From NCBI GenBank assembly GCA_030248295.1, contig JASANH010000119.1, positions 1 through 64,000 of the forward strand: DNA of 64,000 bases, read 5' to 3'. Numbering within the stretch: the stretch's first letter is position 1; each line of letters starts with the position of its first letter. Positions 55,301-63,469 of this stretch are shown piece by piece. The DNA is from Mesodorylaimus sp. YZB2_4 (taxonomy: Eukaryota; Nematoda; Enoplea; Dorylaimida; Dorylaimidae). Position numbers and translations under genes: made by a program. The notes beneath the pieces were generated by a model, which saw only the letters and a program-made list of their open reading frames with translations, was not told where the DNA came from and searched no databases.

Positions 55301-58300
55301 CCAATTTTGACGCTGTAAACACCTTCGTCTTGTTCATCAACATGCCTAATGTGCAGTTCTTGAGTCGCCGACGTTGATACAATGCGGTGCTTTTCTGATT
55401 CAGTTATGACCTGATCGCCCTTTTTCCAAACGACCTCTGCTTTGCCAGCGGACGCCTCACACTTGATAACGAGGTCAGTGGATGATTCAACTTCCTTCTG
55501 TTCTTCCCTGGGCCTGAATGCTGGCTTTTTCATAGTGACCTCGACTTCTTCAGTCGCAGCTTCCTCGACGACTTGTTCTTTCTTGGGTTTGAGGAACACA
55601 GCAGCCTCAGTTACAGCTTCTTCCTGTTCTTGCACAGTGACTTCTTTGACATCGGGCTCCAGGGTAACCGCTTCGGTGAATTCTTCTACGGCTTCCTCGA
55701 TTACAGGTTTCTCCTCGTGCGCGGGTTGCGCTTCTTCCTCAGGGATGGCGGGAACTTGCTCTTCTGGCGCTGGCGCCTGGGGTTTGACGACTAGCTTTAT
55801 TAAAGATGCAGCATTGCCAATTTTGACGCTGTAAACACCTTTGTCTTGTTCATCAACATGCCTAATGTGCAGTTCTTGAGTCGCCGACGTTGATACAATG
55901 CGGTGCTTTTCTGATTCAGTTATGACCTGATCGCCCTTTTTCCAAACGACCTCTGCTTTGCCAGCGGGCGCCTCACACTTGATAATGAGGTCAGTGGAAG
56001 ATTCAACTTCCTTTTGTTCTTCCTTGGGCCTGAATGCTGGCTTTTTCATAGTGACCTCGACTTCTTCAGTCGCAGCTTCCTCGACGACTTGTTCTTTCTT
56101 GGGTTTGAGGAGAACAGCAGCCTCAGTTACAGCTTCTTCCTGTTCTTGCACAGTTACTTCTTTGACCTTGGGCTTCAGGGTAACCGCTTCGGTGAATTCT
56201 TCGATGGCTTCCTCGATCACAGGTTTCTCCTCGGGCGCGGGTTGCGCTTCTTCTTCAGGAATGTCGGGAACTTGCTCTTCTGGCGCTGGCGCCTGGGGTT
56301 TGACGACTAGCTTTATTAAAGATGCAGCATTGCCAATTTTGACGCTGTAAACACCTTCGTCTTGTTCATCGACATGCCTAATGTGCAGTTCTTGAGTCGT
56401 CGACGTTGATACAATGCGGTGCTTTTCTGATTCAGTGATGACCTGATCGCCCTTTTTCCAAACGACCTCTGCTTTGCCAGCGGGCGCCTCACACTTGATA
56501 ATTAGGTCAGTGGAAGACTCAACTTCCTTCTGTTCTTCCTTGGGCCTTAATGCTGGCTTCTTCATAGTGACCTCGACTTCTTCTGTCGCAGCTTCCTCGA
56601 CGACTTGTTCTTTCTTGGGTTTGAGGAGAACAGCAGCCTCAGTTACAGCTTCTTCCTGTTCTTGCACAGTTACTTCTTTGACCTTGGGCTTCAGGGTAAC
56701 CGCTTCGGTGAATTCTTCGACGGCTTTCTCGATTACAGGTTTCTCCTCGTGCGCGGATTGCGCTTCTTCCTCAGGGATGGCGGGAACTTGCTCCTCTGGC
56801 GCTGGCGCCCGGGGTTTGACGACTAGCTTTATTGAAGATGCAGCATTGCCAATTTTGACGCTGTAAACACCTTCGTCTTGTTCATCGACATGCCTAATGT
56901 GCAGTTCTTGAGTCGTCGACGTTGATACAATGCGGTGCTTTTCTGATTCAGTTATGACCTGATCGCCCTTCTTCCAAACGACCTCTGCTTTGCCAGCGGG
57001 CGCCTCACACTTGATAACGAGGTCAGTGGAAGACTCAACTTCCTTCTGTTCTTCCTTGGGCCTGAATGCTGGCTTCTTCATAGTGACCTCGACTTCTTCA
57101 GTCGCAGCTTCCTCCACGACTTCTTCTTTCTTCAGTTTGAGGAGAACAGCAGCCTCAGTTACAGCTTCTTCCTGTTCTTGCACAGTGACTTCTTTGACCT
57201 TGGGCTTCAGGGTAACCGCTTCGGTGAATTCTTCGACGGCTTCCTCGATCACACGTTTCTCCTCAGGCGCGGGTTGCGCTTCATCCTCAGGGATGGCAGG
57301 AACTTGCTCTTCTGGCGCTGGCGCCTGGGGTTTGACGACTAGCTTCATTAAAGATGCAGCATTGCCAATTTTGATGCTGTAAACACCTCCGTCTTGTTCA
57401 TCGACATGCCTAATGTGCAGTTCTTGAGTCGTCGACGTTGATACAATGCGGTGCTTTTCTGATTCAGTTATGACCTGATCGCCCTTTTTCCAAACGACCT
57501 CTGCTTTGCCAGCGGGCGCCTCACACTTAATAACAAGGTCAGTGGATGATTCAACTTCCTTCTGTACTTCCTTGGGCCTGAATGCTGGCTTCTTCATAGT
57601 GACCTCAACTTCTTCAGTCGCAGCTTCCTCGACGACTTGTTCTTTCTTGGGTTCGAGGAGAACAGCAGCCTCAGTTACAGCCTCTTCCTGCTCTTGCACA
57701 GTGACTTCTCTGACATCGGGCTTCAGGGTAACCGCTTCGGTGAATTCTCCGACGGCTTCCTCGATCACAGGTTTCTCCTCGTGCGCGGGTTGCGCTTCTT
57801 CCTCAGGGATGGCGGGAACTTGCTCTTCTGGCGCTGGCGCCTGGGGTTTGACGGCTAGCTTTATTAAAGATGCAGCATTGCCAATTTTGACGCTGTAAAC
57901 ACCTTCGTCTTGTTCATCGACATGCCTAATGTGCAGTTCTTGAGTCGTCGACGTTGATACAATGCGGTGCTTTTCTGATTCAGTTATGACCTGATCGCCC
58001 TTTTTCCAAACGACCTCTGCTTTGCCAGCGGGCGCCTCACACTTGATAATGAGGTCAGTGGAAGATTCAACTTCCTTCTGTTCTTCCTTGGGCCTGAATG
58101 CTGGCTTCTTCATAGTGACCTCGACTTCTCCGGTTGCAGGTTTTTCTGGAAGAGCTCCATCTGTTTGAAGTGTGATTGTTTCTCCTGTTTCTGGTAGTGT
58201 TTGTGCTGTTGTTATTTCTTTATTCGCCTCCAGTCTGTGTTGTTGAATTTTTAACGCGTCAGTCGTGTCTTTTCCAATTGCTGCGGTTATTGGAATTTTG

Positions 58301-61300
58301 TCGTAGCTTAGTTTTTCTTGCATTGGACTTGATTTTTGGTCGTTTTCTGGAAAGAAATTTTTTTTTGGAAGTTTTTGTTTAATTCTCTCTCACCTTGGAC
58401 TAATATCTTTGCAGAGTGTGTTGCTTTCCCTGAGGTGTTGGTCGCCATGACTTGGTATGTGCCTCCGTCCGTTCGGGATGCGTTGATCATTTCCAAAACT
58501 GTGACATTGTCCTCATCCGTTATGTGTAATCTGTCAGTTTTTGTTGTTATTGGAATACCATCCCTGTAACGGAGACTATCGTTGTGACTTTTATCCCTAC
58601 TCTGTCATAAATGTATCACTTTGTCCACTGTATCTGTGGTTTTGGTTGACCTTGGTAGGTGCATATGAGCTTCACTGTTTCGCCGACAGTAATTGCCTGA
58701 AAGGAAGTGATACTTGTAAATTTGACTAGAAGAACCTCACTCATTTTTGCTTATCCTTTTTTTGTTGATTTTGACTATAATAACATGTATGATTTTTACT
58801 CCGTGTCGGACTCCAGGTCGTTTTTGTTAGGAGTTCCCTACATTCCACAGTCGTTGAAAATTTAAACTTTTTTTCTCAAAAAAAGCATGGATAGTGGAAA
58901 GGGATATAAACCGTGGATTGGTGATTGCGGCTCGTGTTCTGGTCTTATAGTTATATGCGCTATATAGCTACATCTTATTCAAGTTGGATGCCTTGTACGC
59001 GTTGCATTTCCACTTATCGTTAGTTATTGCTGTGCTAGTGCTTTTTTAGCCATTGACAGTTCTGGTTTTTTTTAGGCAAGCCCCACCATGGTGTTGTTGG
59101 TGCCCCCGGAAGAAGGAGATATGGTGATTTTCTAGCATCAGTAGCCTCATTTTAAAGCCCAACAGGCAAGTTTTTCTGGCGATCGCTTTAAAACTATTTC
59201 ATTCGGAATTTTAAAATTGCATCGTCATATGGATTAAGTAAAGGTCACCTTGTAATGTTAGGAGGGAATGGAGGGGGATCTTGTTGAATCTATTCTGCAA
59301 ATGATTATGACCTTGTTAGGATTTAGGGCTGTTGTTAAGGTCTAATGTTTGACATGTGAGGAGTCCATCTCCTTGTCTTGTTTGTTTGCGCTTATTATGC
59401 CAATGCACTTCAGCTATGTTGGTTTGTGCCAAGAGACTAACCTGTTTCATGCTTGTGCTTTACTGGTGCAGTGATTAGTAAACTCCTTCATATATATAAG
59501 AGTCGGGGTCTTATAACTGTCCCCAGGTCATAAATTCCGGCCTCCATTACCCTGACCACAGCATCGAAGCCATTTTCGAAAGATTCGATTTCGAATATAG
59601 AGGCCTACTCATTCCATAAAATGTGGGCACATCCACCCTTTAGGCCACTATGATCTCAGAAAGGCATTCAACCAGTCTTACAAACACCTCACCTTTGCAG
59701 TGAATGTAATTAAGAACACTGGAGGTGTTTGCTCATATGCCTCTTCAATGAGCGCTACAGCTTCAGCAATTTCCCGTTTAATATTTAGGAATTGGTCGTC
59801 CTGTGGAGTAACTTGGAGCTAAAAAATTAGATTATGTTCATGCTTGTTGTTTTAGTTGCTTAGGCGTTTTGAGTTTCTATTTTTACCATCGCTGCTGCTT
59901 CGCCTCGTCCCATTTCATTTACAACAACACATGTGTAAACACCTTGATCTTCTGGAGTGACATTTGGAATTGTTAATGTCGCTTTCCCTGGACCGTAACT
60001 TTTAGTCCTAAAACATTCGTACTTTTCAAGAAAAAGAAAGAGAGCTCGACTCAGGATAGGCTGTACTTACACAATACGCTCCGCAGACATTGGCTGTTCA
60101 TCTTTTCGCCATTCTACCTCCTTTATTGGCCACCCTTGCAACTTTGCTTCAATAACAGCTTGAGCACCCTCTCGCACTTCAACGTTTGGAAGTGTAACTG
60201 ATACTTCGGGCGCCTTGATATCTCCTGTAACATACATGTGCTGTAAGATGGGACCCTTATTCGTTTATAACATGCGAACATTTTTGAAATGGGACAGGGA
60301 TAATACAACGAGAACAGTGGCTTTATCTGCTGGCTGAAGTTCCAGTTTGGTCCATACTAAGTAGAATTTTTTGTTAGGAAAATGAAAGTGAAAGCTTGAT
60401 TAGACAGCGACAGGCGCAAAGAAATAAAACTGATATAGATCAATAATTAAACAAAACTAAACGAAACAAACCTTCGCTTATATATAAGTCGCCATAGCAC
60501 CATGCTTCTCCCACAACACTGTGCGCGCAGCAGGCATACTCTGCATTATCTGCTTTTGTAACGTTTGCGATCGTTAAGCCCCATATTCCTTCATCTATAG
60601 CTTGAATACTGTAATGTTCCATTTGATTGAATAAGATATTATCGCCGTTTTTGTAGAATGTCACTTTTGGCGTGGGTGTTCCCTCCACCTCAACTATCAT
60701 AGTAACGGTGCTGCCAACTTGAGCTGCAATATCACGTAGAGGCTGAGCAAACTTAGGTGCCGAGAAGTAGACGAGCTGTTCAGCCAGTGCTGTTCGTCTT
60801 TCGTATGATTTTAAATAACGTGCTGATGATCGTTGATTATGCAGGTCAGATGTACTTGGTTTCTGCGACTCGAGATCTGCCCTTGCTTCACCCCATCCTG
60901 GGCGTGACTTCTTTAGCTTCTTCTTGTTAGCATTGTCCATCGTCGTCGTTACAACTATAAGCGACATGATATTGAAGTTAATGTCGACTTTTATCCTAAG
61001 CACGTCACGCTATCTGAGTCAGACTTAAAACTTTTAAATTTCTAAAGCATCTATCGAATTTCGTTTGATATTTATGAATTTCAAAACGGTCTTACAACAC
61101 TATAACATACTGCAGTTCTTTTCGAGTCGTAAAATCATCTTCAGAGAACCAATTAATGCCTATTTATTACCTACTCATATGCTTTAGCGTGCAAACCTCC
61201 CTACAGAAATACTAAATTTGGTGAGTCCACTGGACTTAAACTGTTCGTGATAATGTGTTTTTACAAGCCGCCTAGCTTTTGTCAGTTTCACGGATGCTTT

Positions 61301-61614
61301 GTCAAGTTAGTACCCATGTTTACGTGATACCCAATCTAATTCTGTCTCAAGCGTTAGTAAAAGCATTCAGTTATAGCCCACCTGGGCTTTCAACAAACAG
61401 CTCAAATAAGCATTTGTCATTGCCCGCAATATTTTCAGCCAAGACCATGTAGGCAGCATCATCCTCATCAGTAGCCACATGCACTGTTAGTCTGATTGTT
61501 CCACTATCCAAGTAATCGATGGAATAATGACAGCCGTCAGGTTTCAATTCTTCTCCATTTTTGAAGAAAACGACCTCTGGACGTGGGTCGCCAATAACAT
61601 GTCCTTCAAATCTG
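19268..61614 (-). CDS. Giant titin/twitchin-family muscle protein kinase (TTN-1-like), 5' incomplete
   Basis: Sarcomeric scaffold, spring and Ser/Thr kinase. I reconstructed about 54 coding exons; acceptor, donor and phase agree at each join. Exons 1-25: 61382-61614, 60472-60954, 60071-60224, 59887-60007, 59693-59818, 58620-58696, 58394-58563, 45913-58346, 45766-45851, 45471-45657, 45120-45407, 44896-45056, 44531-44678, 44182-44478, 43600-44122, 41974-42299, 40627-41843, 39999-40545, 38426-38725, 38059-38364, 37684-37995, 36817-37623, 35989-36429, 35216-35500, 34447-35162. The rest are given in the entries for each region. Total is about 58 Ig, 14 FN3 and one kinase. Vertebrate titin has no FN3 after its kinase and twitchin has only about five Igs there, so the long Ig tail with one FN3 fits nematode TTN-1 best. 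Orthology is inferred, not tested. The first exon starts inside an Ig domain, so at least one upstream exon is missing. The frame is broken once, at 53200-53225. Confidence 0.9.
19512..24226 (-). CDS. Titin-like gene, C-terminal Ig region (exons 44-53)
   Basis: Exons 23979-24226, 23537-23714, 22899-23242, 22285-22638, 21790-22119, 21590-21723, 21411-21524, 20629-21162, 20279-20436 and 19512-19801. They encode about seven I-set Ig domains, recognised by B-strand Cys, C-strand Trp and the D-x-G-x-Y-x-C motif (for example DSGVYVCQATNKIGQAEV in exon 51). This part corresponds to the M-band end in vertebrate titin; the family uses such Igs for binding other sarcomere proteins. Exons 46 and 47 are odd: they contain two Ig-like starts (PPLFLKGLDDV and APKFIVGLEDIELQEGE) that never complete a fold, joined by Ala/Arg- and Lys-rich linkers. 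Introns here carry three SINE-like insertions. Confidence 0.85.
19876..20056 (-). mobile_element. tRNA-derived SINE, family A, copy 1 (intronic)
   Basis: On the minus strand the element begins with an A-box-like GTGGCCTAGCGGTTAAGGCG, then a B-box GGGTTCGACTTCC, then a body containing TGCCAAATATGTGCTACC and CCCTCGAGTGCGC. The copy at 23307-23482 has the same order and most of the same bases. It sits in the intron between exons 52 and 53 of the titin-like gene, in the same orientation as the gene. Confidence 0.85.
20533..20605 (-). mobile_element. tRNA-like 3' half, probably a SINE fragment
   Basis: The minus strand shows a perfect five-base T-arm (GCGGG, loop TTCGATT, CCCGC) followed by TCGAGGCA, exactly the end of a tRNA. 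The 5' acceptor half that would pair with CGAGGCA is absent, so this is not a full tRNA gene. It lies in the intron between exons 51 and 52. Confidence 0.55.
22650..22825 (-). mobile_element. tRNA-derived SINE, different family (intronic)
   Basis: Minus strand: GTTTGGCTTTGGTCTATGTG resembles an A box and AGGTTCAATCCTTGG a B box at the expected spacing. A body of GGATGTTGGATTGG and CCCCTTGTCC-type repeats follows. No second copy was seen in this window, so family status is inferred from the promoter boxes only. It lies in the intron between exons 46 and 47. Confidence 0.45.
23307..23482 (-). mobile_element. tRNA-derived SINE, family A, copy 2 (intronic)
   Basis: Matches copy 1 at 19876-20056 along its length: A-box region CTAGCGGGTTAAGGCGTCT, B-box GGGTTCGACTCCC, then TTGCCAAATATGTGTTCC and CCCTCGAGTGCGCGG. 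It lies in the intron between exons 45 and 46, also in the orientation of the gene. Differences scattered along the element suggest independent insertions of some age rather than a recent segmental duplication. Confidence 0.85.
24291..32051 (-). CDS. Titin-like gene, post-kinase Ig region with one FN3 (exons 32-43)
   Basis: Exons 31931-32051, 31544-31872, 31160-31487, 29286-29658, 28980-29229, 28658-28834, 27798-28169, 27166-27615, 26039-26921, 25390-25703, 24465-25097 and 24291-24336. They encode about twelve Ig domains, most split across exons just before or after the C-strand Trp. A Lys/Pro-rich linker (around 31620-31680, KKKEPTKPITKPPEAKKEP) sits between the first two. Exon 38 starts with a Ser/Pro/Arg-rich linker (RPSRLQSPASVRSSPSRGSP), a likely phosphorylation region. 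Exon 40 carries the only FN3 after the kinase (about 26350-26640, with SLTLVWGKPTEDGG and YLFQVSARN), preceded by a Pro-rich linker. Exon 43 is a 46-base acidic micro-exon (ESELDEEELQEL). The 1.5-kb intron before exon 35 holds a composite SINE. Confidence 0.88.
25790..25915 (+). mobile_element. Possible tRNA-derived SINE fragment (intronic)
   Basis: Plus strand: TAGCATCCGGAATGCGACGC resembles an A box and D arm, GCGA...TCGC could form an anticodon stem, and GGGTCTCGAATCCC is a near-perfect T-arm with one extra base. It is antisense to the host gene, in the intron between exons 40 and 41. No second copy was found. Confidence 0.4.
27005..27127 (+). repeat. Dispersed repeat family C, intronic copy
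   Basis: Shares GGCAAGTCTT, GGCTGAAACATCAACCC, GGTTGACGTCTCCCAG and CACTCGCCGTGGCC with the copy at 63001-63114, and its centre with 829-888. It ends within about 40 bases of the donor of exon 39 and is antisense to the gene. Confidence 0.75.
29726..30190 (+). mobile_element. Composite tRNA-derived SINE, family B, intronic copy
   Basis: Begins GAGCCGCGGTGGCTCAGTTG, a tRNA-like head with an A box (TGGCTCAGTTGCTTAAGGCG) and a degenerate B box. The body has an internal duplication of GACGGCAGTTTAGTAA. It then shares GCTGGCCTTGCACACC, GACTCACCCGG, CTAGTGGAGACACACAG and GCCGGCTATAGGCAAA with the minus-strand copy at 13080-13460. It sits in the 1.5-kb intron between exons 34 and 35, antisense to the gene. 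Confidence 0.75.
32112..32283 (-). CDS. Titin-like gene, post-kinase regulatory tail (exon 31)
   Basis: Follows the last kinase exon directly. The peptide reads PLRQKRDFMLRRRWSDDLLP, then IGRLAKRGAIFRRLSMDGVF. In titin/twitchin kinases the equivalent segment folds back over the active site and autoinhibits it, and in several members it binds calmodulin or S100 proteins. The amphipathic Arg/Lys-rich RRRW and KRGAIFRR stretches fit that role. The FRRLSM sequence also resembles a basophilic kinase site. Regulation is inferred from the family. Confidence 0.8.
32875..34115 (-). CDS. Titin-like gene, Ser/Thr protein kinase domain (exons 26-30)
   Basis: Exons 33814-34115, 33620-33761, 33367-33566, 33154-33306 and a 46-base exon 32875-32920. 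Motifs in order: glycine loop IGRGAYGVVYRA (34005-34022 codes GRGAYG), ATP lysine in WAAKVVQV (33954-33956), helix-C Glu in VLHEIAVM (33906-33908), EEFVSGGELFDRI hinge, catalytic loop VHLDLKPENIL (split between exons 27 and 28), KIIDFGLARKLDP, activation-segment end GTPEFCAPEVV, and the C-lobe ending EALSHPWIL. Every residue needed for catalysis is present, including the DFG that vertebrate titin lacks, so activity is predicted. The domain is of the MLCK/twitchin/titin type. The preceding linker (end of exon 25, 34447-34620) is rich in Lys, Glu and Pro with RSPSPELVEEEP, a likely phosphorylated hinge. Confidence 0.95.
34447..45851 (-). CDS. Titin-like gene, FN3/Ig region before the kinase (exons 9-25)
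   Basis: Seventeen exons (coordinates in the whole-gene entry) encode, in order: Ig, Ig, FN3, FN3, FN3, Ig, Ig, Ig, Ig, FN3, FN3, FN3, Ig, Ig, six FN3, Ig, Ig, FN3. FN3 domains show the family core: W in SVTISWQPPESDGGS-type strands, Y in YVIEKRE and YxFRVxAxN. Igs show Cys/Trp/DxGxY. In titin and twitchin such Ig/FN3 arrays bind the thick filament, so this part is expected to lie on myosin. The pattern here is irregular, not the strict FN3-FN3-Ig super-repeat of twitchin. Introns are mostly 50-110 bp, with longer ones of 1.3 kb at 42300-43599 and 38726-39998. Confidence 0.9.
43211..43294. repeat. Intronic inverted repeat (hairpin)
   Basis: AGGCTGGTAT at 43211-43220 and its exact complement ATACCAGCCT at 43285-43294 could form a 10-bp stem. 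The loop is full of degenerate AGGCTTA/TATAAGACTT words. It lies in the 1.3-kb intron between exons 15 and 16. Confidence 0.6.
45913..58346 (-). CDS. Titin-like gene, 12.4-kb exon 8: Ig/PEVK-like repeat array plus three Igs
   Basis: A single exon bounded by a TTTCTTTCCAG acceptor (phase 1) and a GAAG/GTGTGT donor. It starts with a short Gln/Thr-rich lead-in, then 22 tandem units of 172 residues. Three ordinary Ig domains follow (45913-46750, for example GGTGVLQCITTVAVDEKNIT, KFVGRLQQIVTKEGL and FIKKFEEEFHVQEGDSVTLE). With 26 bases removed at 53200-53225 the exon length fits the flanking phases exactly; as it stands it is two open frames of 1,707 and 2,452 codons. The array is the likely elastic segment: in titins, extensible force comes from tandem Igs and from P/E/V/K-rich disordered stretches, and here the two alternate. 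Its purine-rich minus strand reflects the Glu/Lys content. Confidence 0.92.
46755..58130 (-). repeat. 22-copy tandem repeat, unit 516 bp (172 codons)
   Basis: Unit boundaries recur every 516 bases, for example at 47160, 47676, 48192 and so on to 52836, then 53378 to 58022 after a 26-base offset. Each unit encodes one Ig domain, with TDLVIKCEAPAGKAEVVWKK (B-strand Cys, C-strand Trp) and DEQDEGVYSVKIGNAAS, where the usual F-strand Cys is replaced by Ser. A linker of about 80 residues follows, such as PAPEEQVPAIPEEEAQPA then EAVTLKPKVKEVTVQEQEEA. Copies differ at only a few positions, so they are being homogenised or were recently amplified. Variants such as LAPEEKP/FTKAV recur at eight-unit spacing. 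Confidence 0.95.
53200..53225 (-). other. Net 26-base insertion breaking the reading frame of the repeat array
   Basis: Other units read TCATTAAAG directly into ATGCAGC on the plus strand. Here 19 unrelated bases (TCACTTCTTTCGTTCCCGT) plus ATTGAAG intervene. On the coding strand the frame passes into RERKK and a stop. The 26-base excess also makes the spacing to the next matching block 1,574 bp instead of 1,548. No splice signals make it an intron, and 26 bp is too short for one. It is either an assembly join or a real truncating mutation. Confidence 0.9.
58394..61614 (-). CDS. Titin-like gene, N-terminal Ig exons 1-7 (5' incomplete)
   Basis: Exons 61382-61614, 60472-60954, 60071-60224, 59887-60007, 59693-59818, 58620-58696 and 58394-58563 encode four Ig domains. 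The first lacks its N-terminal strand, so its start lies in an exon I could not find before 64000. Exon 2 opens with a basic linker (NKKKLKKSRPGWGEARADLE) before an Ig with a CAHSV F-strand. Igs 3 and 4 are each split over two or three exons; the join of exons 5 and 6 gives PPVFLITFTAKAITVGETVK, a normal Ig start, which supports skipping the 1-kb intron 58697-59692. Exon 2 also has in-frame ATGs (for example 60968 just above its acceptor), so a promoter there cannot be excluded. Confidence 0.8.
58742..58744 (-). other. In-frame ATG directly upstream of exon 6 (possible alternative start)
   Basis: Reading through the exon 6 acceptor, the minus strand stays open for 16 codons from this ATG (MSEVLLVKFTSITSFQ) and enters exon 6 in the correct frame. 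The upstream context AAAA-ATG is acceptable for animals. It could start a shorter isoform lacking the first three Igs; nothing else proves its use. Confidence 0.3.
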
Positions 61615-61903
61615 AAAATGTCATGATTGTAGCACGTACGGTATTTCTGTACAGATCTGAGGCATCTTGTAAGACAGACAGCTTTAGGAATTCCGTCACG
61701 TAAAAAAGTAAAATTTAGAGACATTTTCAATTCAATCAGCAATATTGGACACATGTGGCCTCTGCGGTGAAAGAATAACATAGCAAGTTACAAAATTTAT
61801 GTTACAGTAACATAAAAATCTCCGATTTAGCGATTTCCTTGAAGATGTGATAAGCGTGGATGATAAAATGATGAACCAATCCTGGTAGCGTTAGAGAATC
61901 TGG

Positions 61904-62957
61904 TAGCGTTGACACAATTTTGAAAAACGATTAAGTTTTAGTTTCAGTTAACTGGATCTCAAAAGATTCAGTTTATTCAAATGAATTTCGCATCTAGATG
62001 TGAACAGTTTACGAGAAAATCTCCTTTTTTCTTCATTCAAATAATTACTCTTTCGCATTTAAGACTTTAGCAGGTTAAAAGGGAACCCTGTAAGTGTTCT
62101 AACTCGAACATGCCATAGCCAATGATGGCAAATTCGTTTGGCCAACTACTCAGCATAGGTCAGCGGCCGAAGTCCTACGCTTTTTTGGAAACCTTCCCGC
62201 TTCGTCGGGTCTTTTGTGCAAAAAATTCTGAAACAGAAGGCTGAAAGACGGAACTAAAGCCTGTAACCTGAACAGTGGGTTCAAGAAAACTTGCGAGTGT
62301 TTCTGAACTTTCTGTCGCCTCACTGCTGACCGGCTGGCCAGAAGGGTCAAATATTTTCAGTATAGCTTTCTTTCACACCTGGAACTTGGGAATTATCGAA
62401 TAAGTATGTCAAGTTCAACTTGCTGGTTGGCAAATGTTCTAAGATTAAGGGGATGCAACTTCAAAATGTTTTCAATAAAATGATTGAAATTAAAGAAACC
62501 TTTTTCATATAGGTACTTTTATTTTATTGTATTTGTGCCGACTGCTTTTCAACATGGACCTCGCCTACAGTAGCTTATAACTCTTTCACACAGCGCTCAT
62601 CTGGCGGGAAATGATAAAACAACACAATACTCGTAAGATATGGCAAGTTTTCTCTATGTGTGAAGCAAAATTCGAACGGATCCATTTTTACTGCCATTTA
62701 TGGCTCTGCAGGGATGAAAAAACATGCCTCCAACTCGCGATCAATATAACTCGAACCAGCAATTCGTCTAGCTGCATTTCGTTTCCTTTTGAGATCTGCT
62801 CGACAATCCGCAAACAGGTCACTAATTTTTAAAAGCGCGGTATTTCAAAAACTGAATCTAACTGATTCTAAAAAGATTCAGTTACAGCTAATTGAATTAA
62901 AAAGATTCAGTTAACTGATAGATTCAGTTTCAGTTTTAGTTAACTGTATCAACGCTA
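61904..62957. mobile_element. hAT-like DNA transposon, probably non-autonomous
   Basis: The ends are inverted: TAGCGTTGACACAATT at 61904 and, read from the right end on the minus strand, TAGCGTTGATACAGTT finishing at 62957. Both are flanked by the same eight bases, GAATCTGG (61896-61903 and 62958-62965). Eight-base target duplications and ends of the form Y-A-R-N-G are hallmarks of the hAT superfamily. Near both ends the word AAAGATTCAGTT is repeated, as in hAT subterminal transposase-binding sites. The 1,054-bp interior has no recognisable transposase; the open frame at 62611-62832 is unassigned. It lies just upstream of the first recognised exon of the titin-like gene. Confidence 0.7.
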
Positions 62958-63000
62958 GAATCTGGCCGACCGAAGTCGGCGGGTCGAGAATTCTACGACT

Positions 63001-63114
63001 GGAGCAAGGCAAGTCTTGTGGCTAAAGCATCAACCCAAGAGGTTGAGGTCTCGTCTCCCAGATAGTGGACTAGATTAGTCTCACCCACTCGCTGTGGCCA
63101 TCCAGGCGCCAAGG
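63001..63114 (+). repeat. Dispersed repeat family C, intergenic copy
   Basis: GGCAAGTCTTGTGGCTAAAG, CATCAACCCAAGAGGTTGAG, TCTCCCAG and CACTCGCTGTGGCC match the copy at 27005-27127 in the same order. The GTGGCTAAAGC and GGTTGAGGTCTCG stretches resemble pol III A and B boxes. Confidence 0.75.
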
Positions 63115-63292
63115 TTAGAAAGATAAGCGTCTGAATGCTGAACCTATGTATACGCAAATGAAGACCTTGGTGTACTGCTCGATGTCAGTACTTTAAACTC
63201 TGACGTGAGTCTTCATTATAAAGTACTGAAGTCAAGTCTTATCAATGAAAAAAAGCCCATTTCATACTTTAGACTGAGAATCAATGGGGGCC

Positions 63293-63318
63293 TGGGCTTG
63301 GGCTTGGGCTTGGGCTTG
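63293..63318. repeat. TGGGCT hexamer microsatellite
   Basis: About four perfect tandem copies of TGGGCT. Confidence 0.9.
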
Positions 63319-63469
63319 ATCCTTTTTCTGAGATTACATAGTGGAAACATACGCGGAGAATTCAAGAGGCTCTTGCAACTGGCATATAAATGGCAACGAA
63401 TCAGGCCAATAGGCGACACTTTTTTACATAATGACCTGCCAAGTTTTAACATTTACCCCTATCTTTCTA

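Noticed and set aside
47160..57898. About twenty plus-strand open frames of 130 residues and others of 73-101 residues, one or more per repeat unit
   Set aside because: They are antisense to the Ig/PEVK units. The Glu/Lys/Val-rich coding strand leaves few stops on the opposite strand, and the peptides are Ser/Thr-rich with no domain.
46755..58130. CRISPR-like or satellite DNA because of the regular spacing
   Set aside because: The unit is 516 bases, entirely coding, and encodes Ig domains in a eukaryotic gene.
62150..62350. Arg/Lys-rich minus-strand open frame as the missing 5' exon of the titin-like gene
   Set aside because: No Ig strand pattern and no phase-compatible splice sites; it lies inside the hAT-like element.
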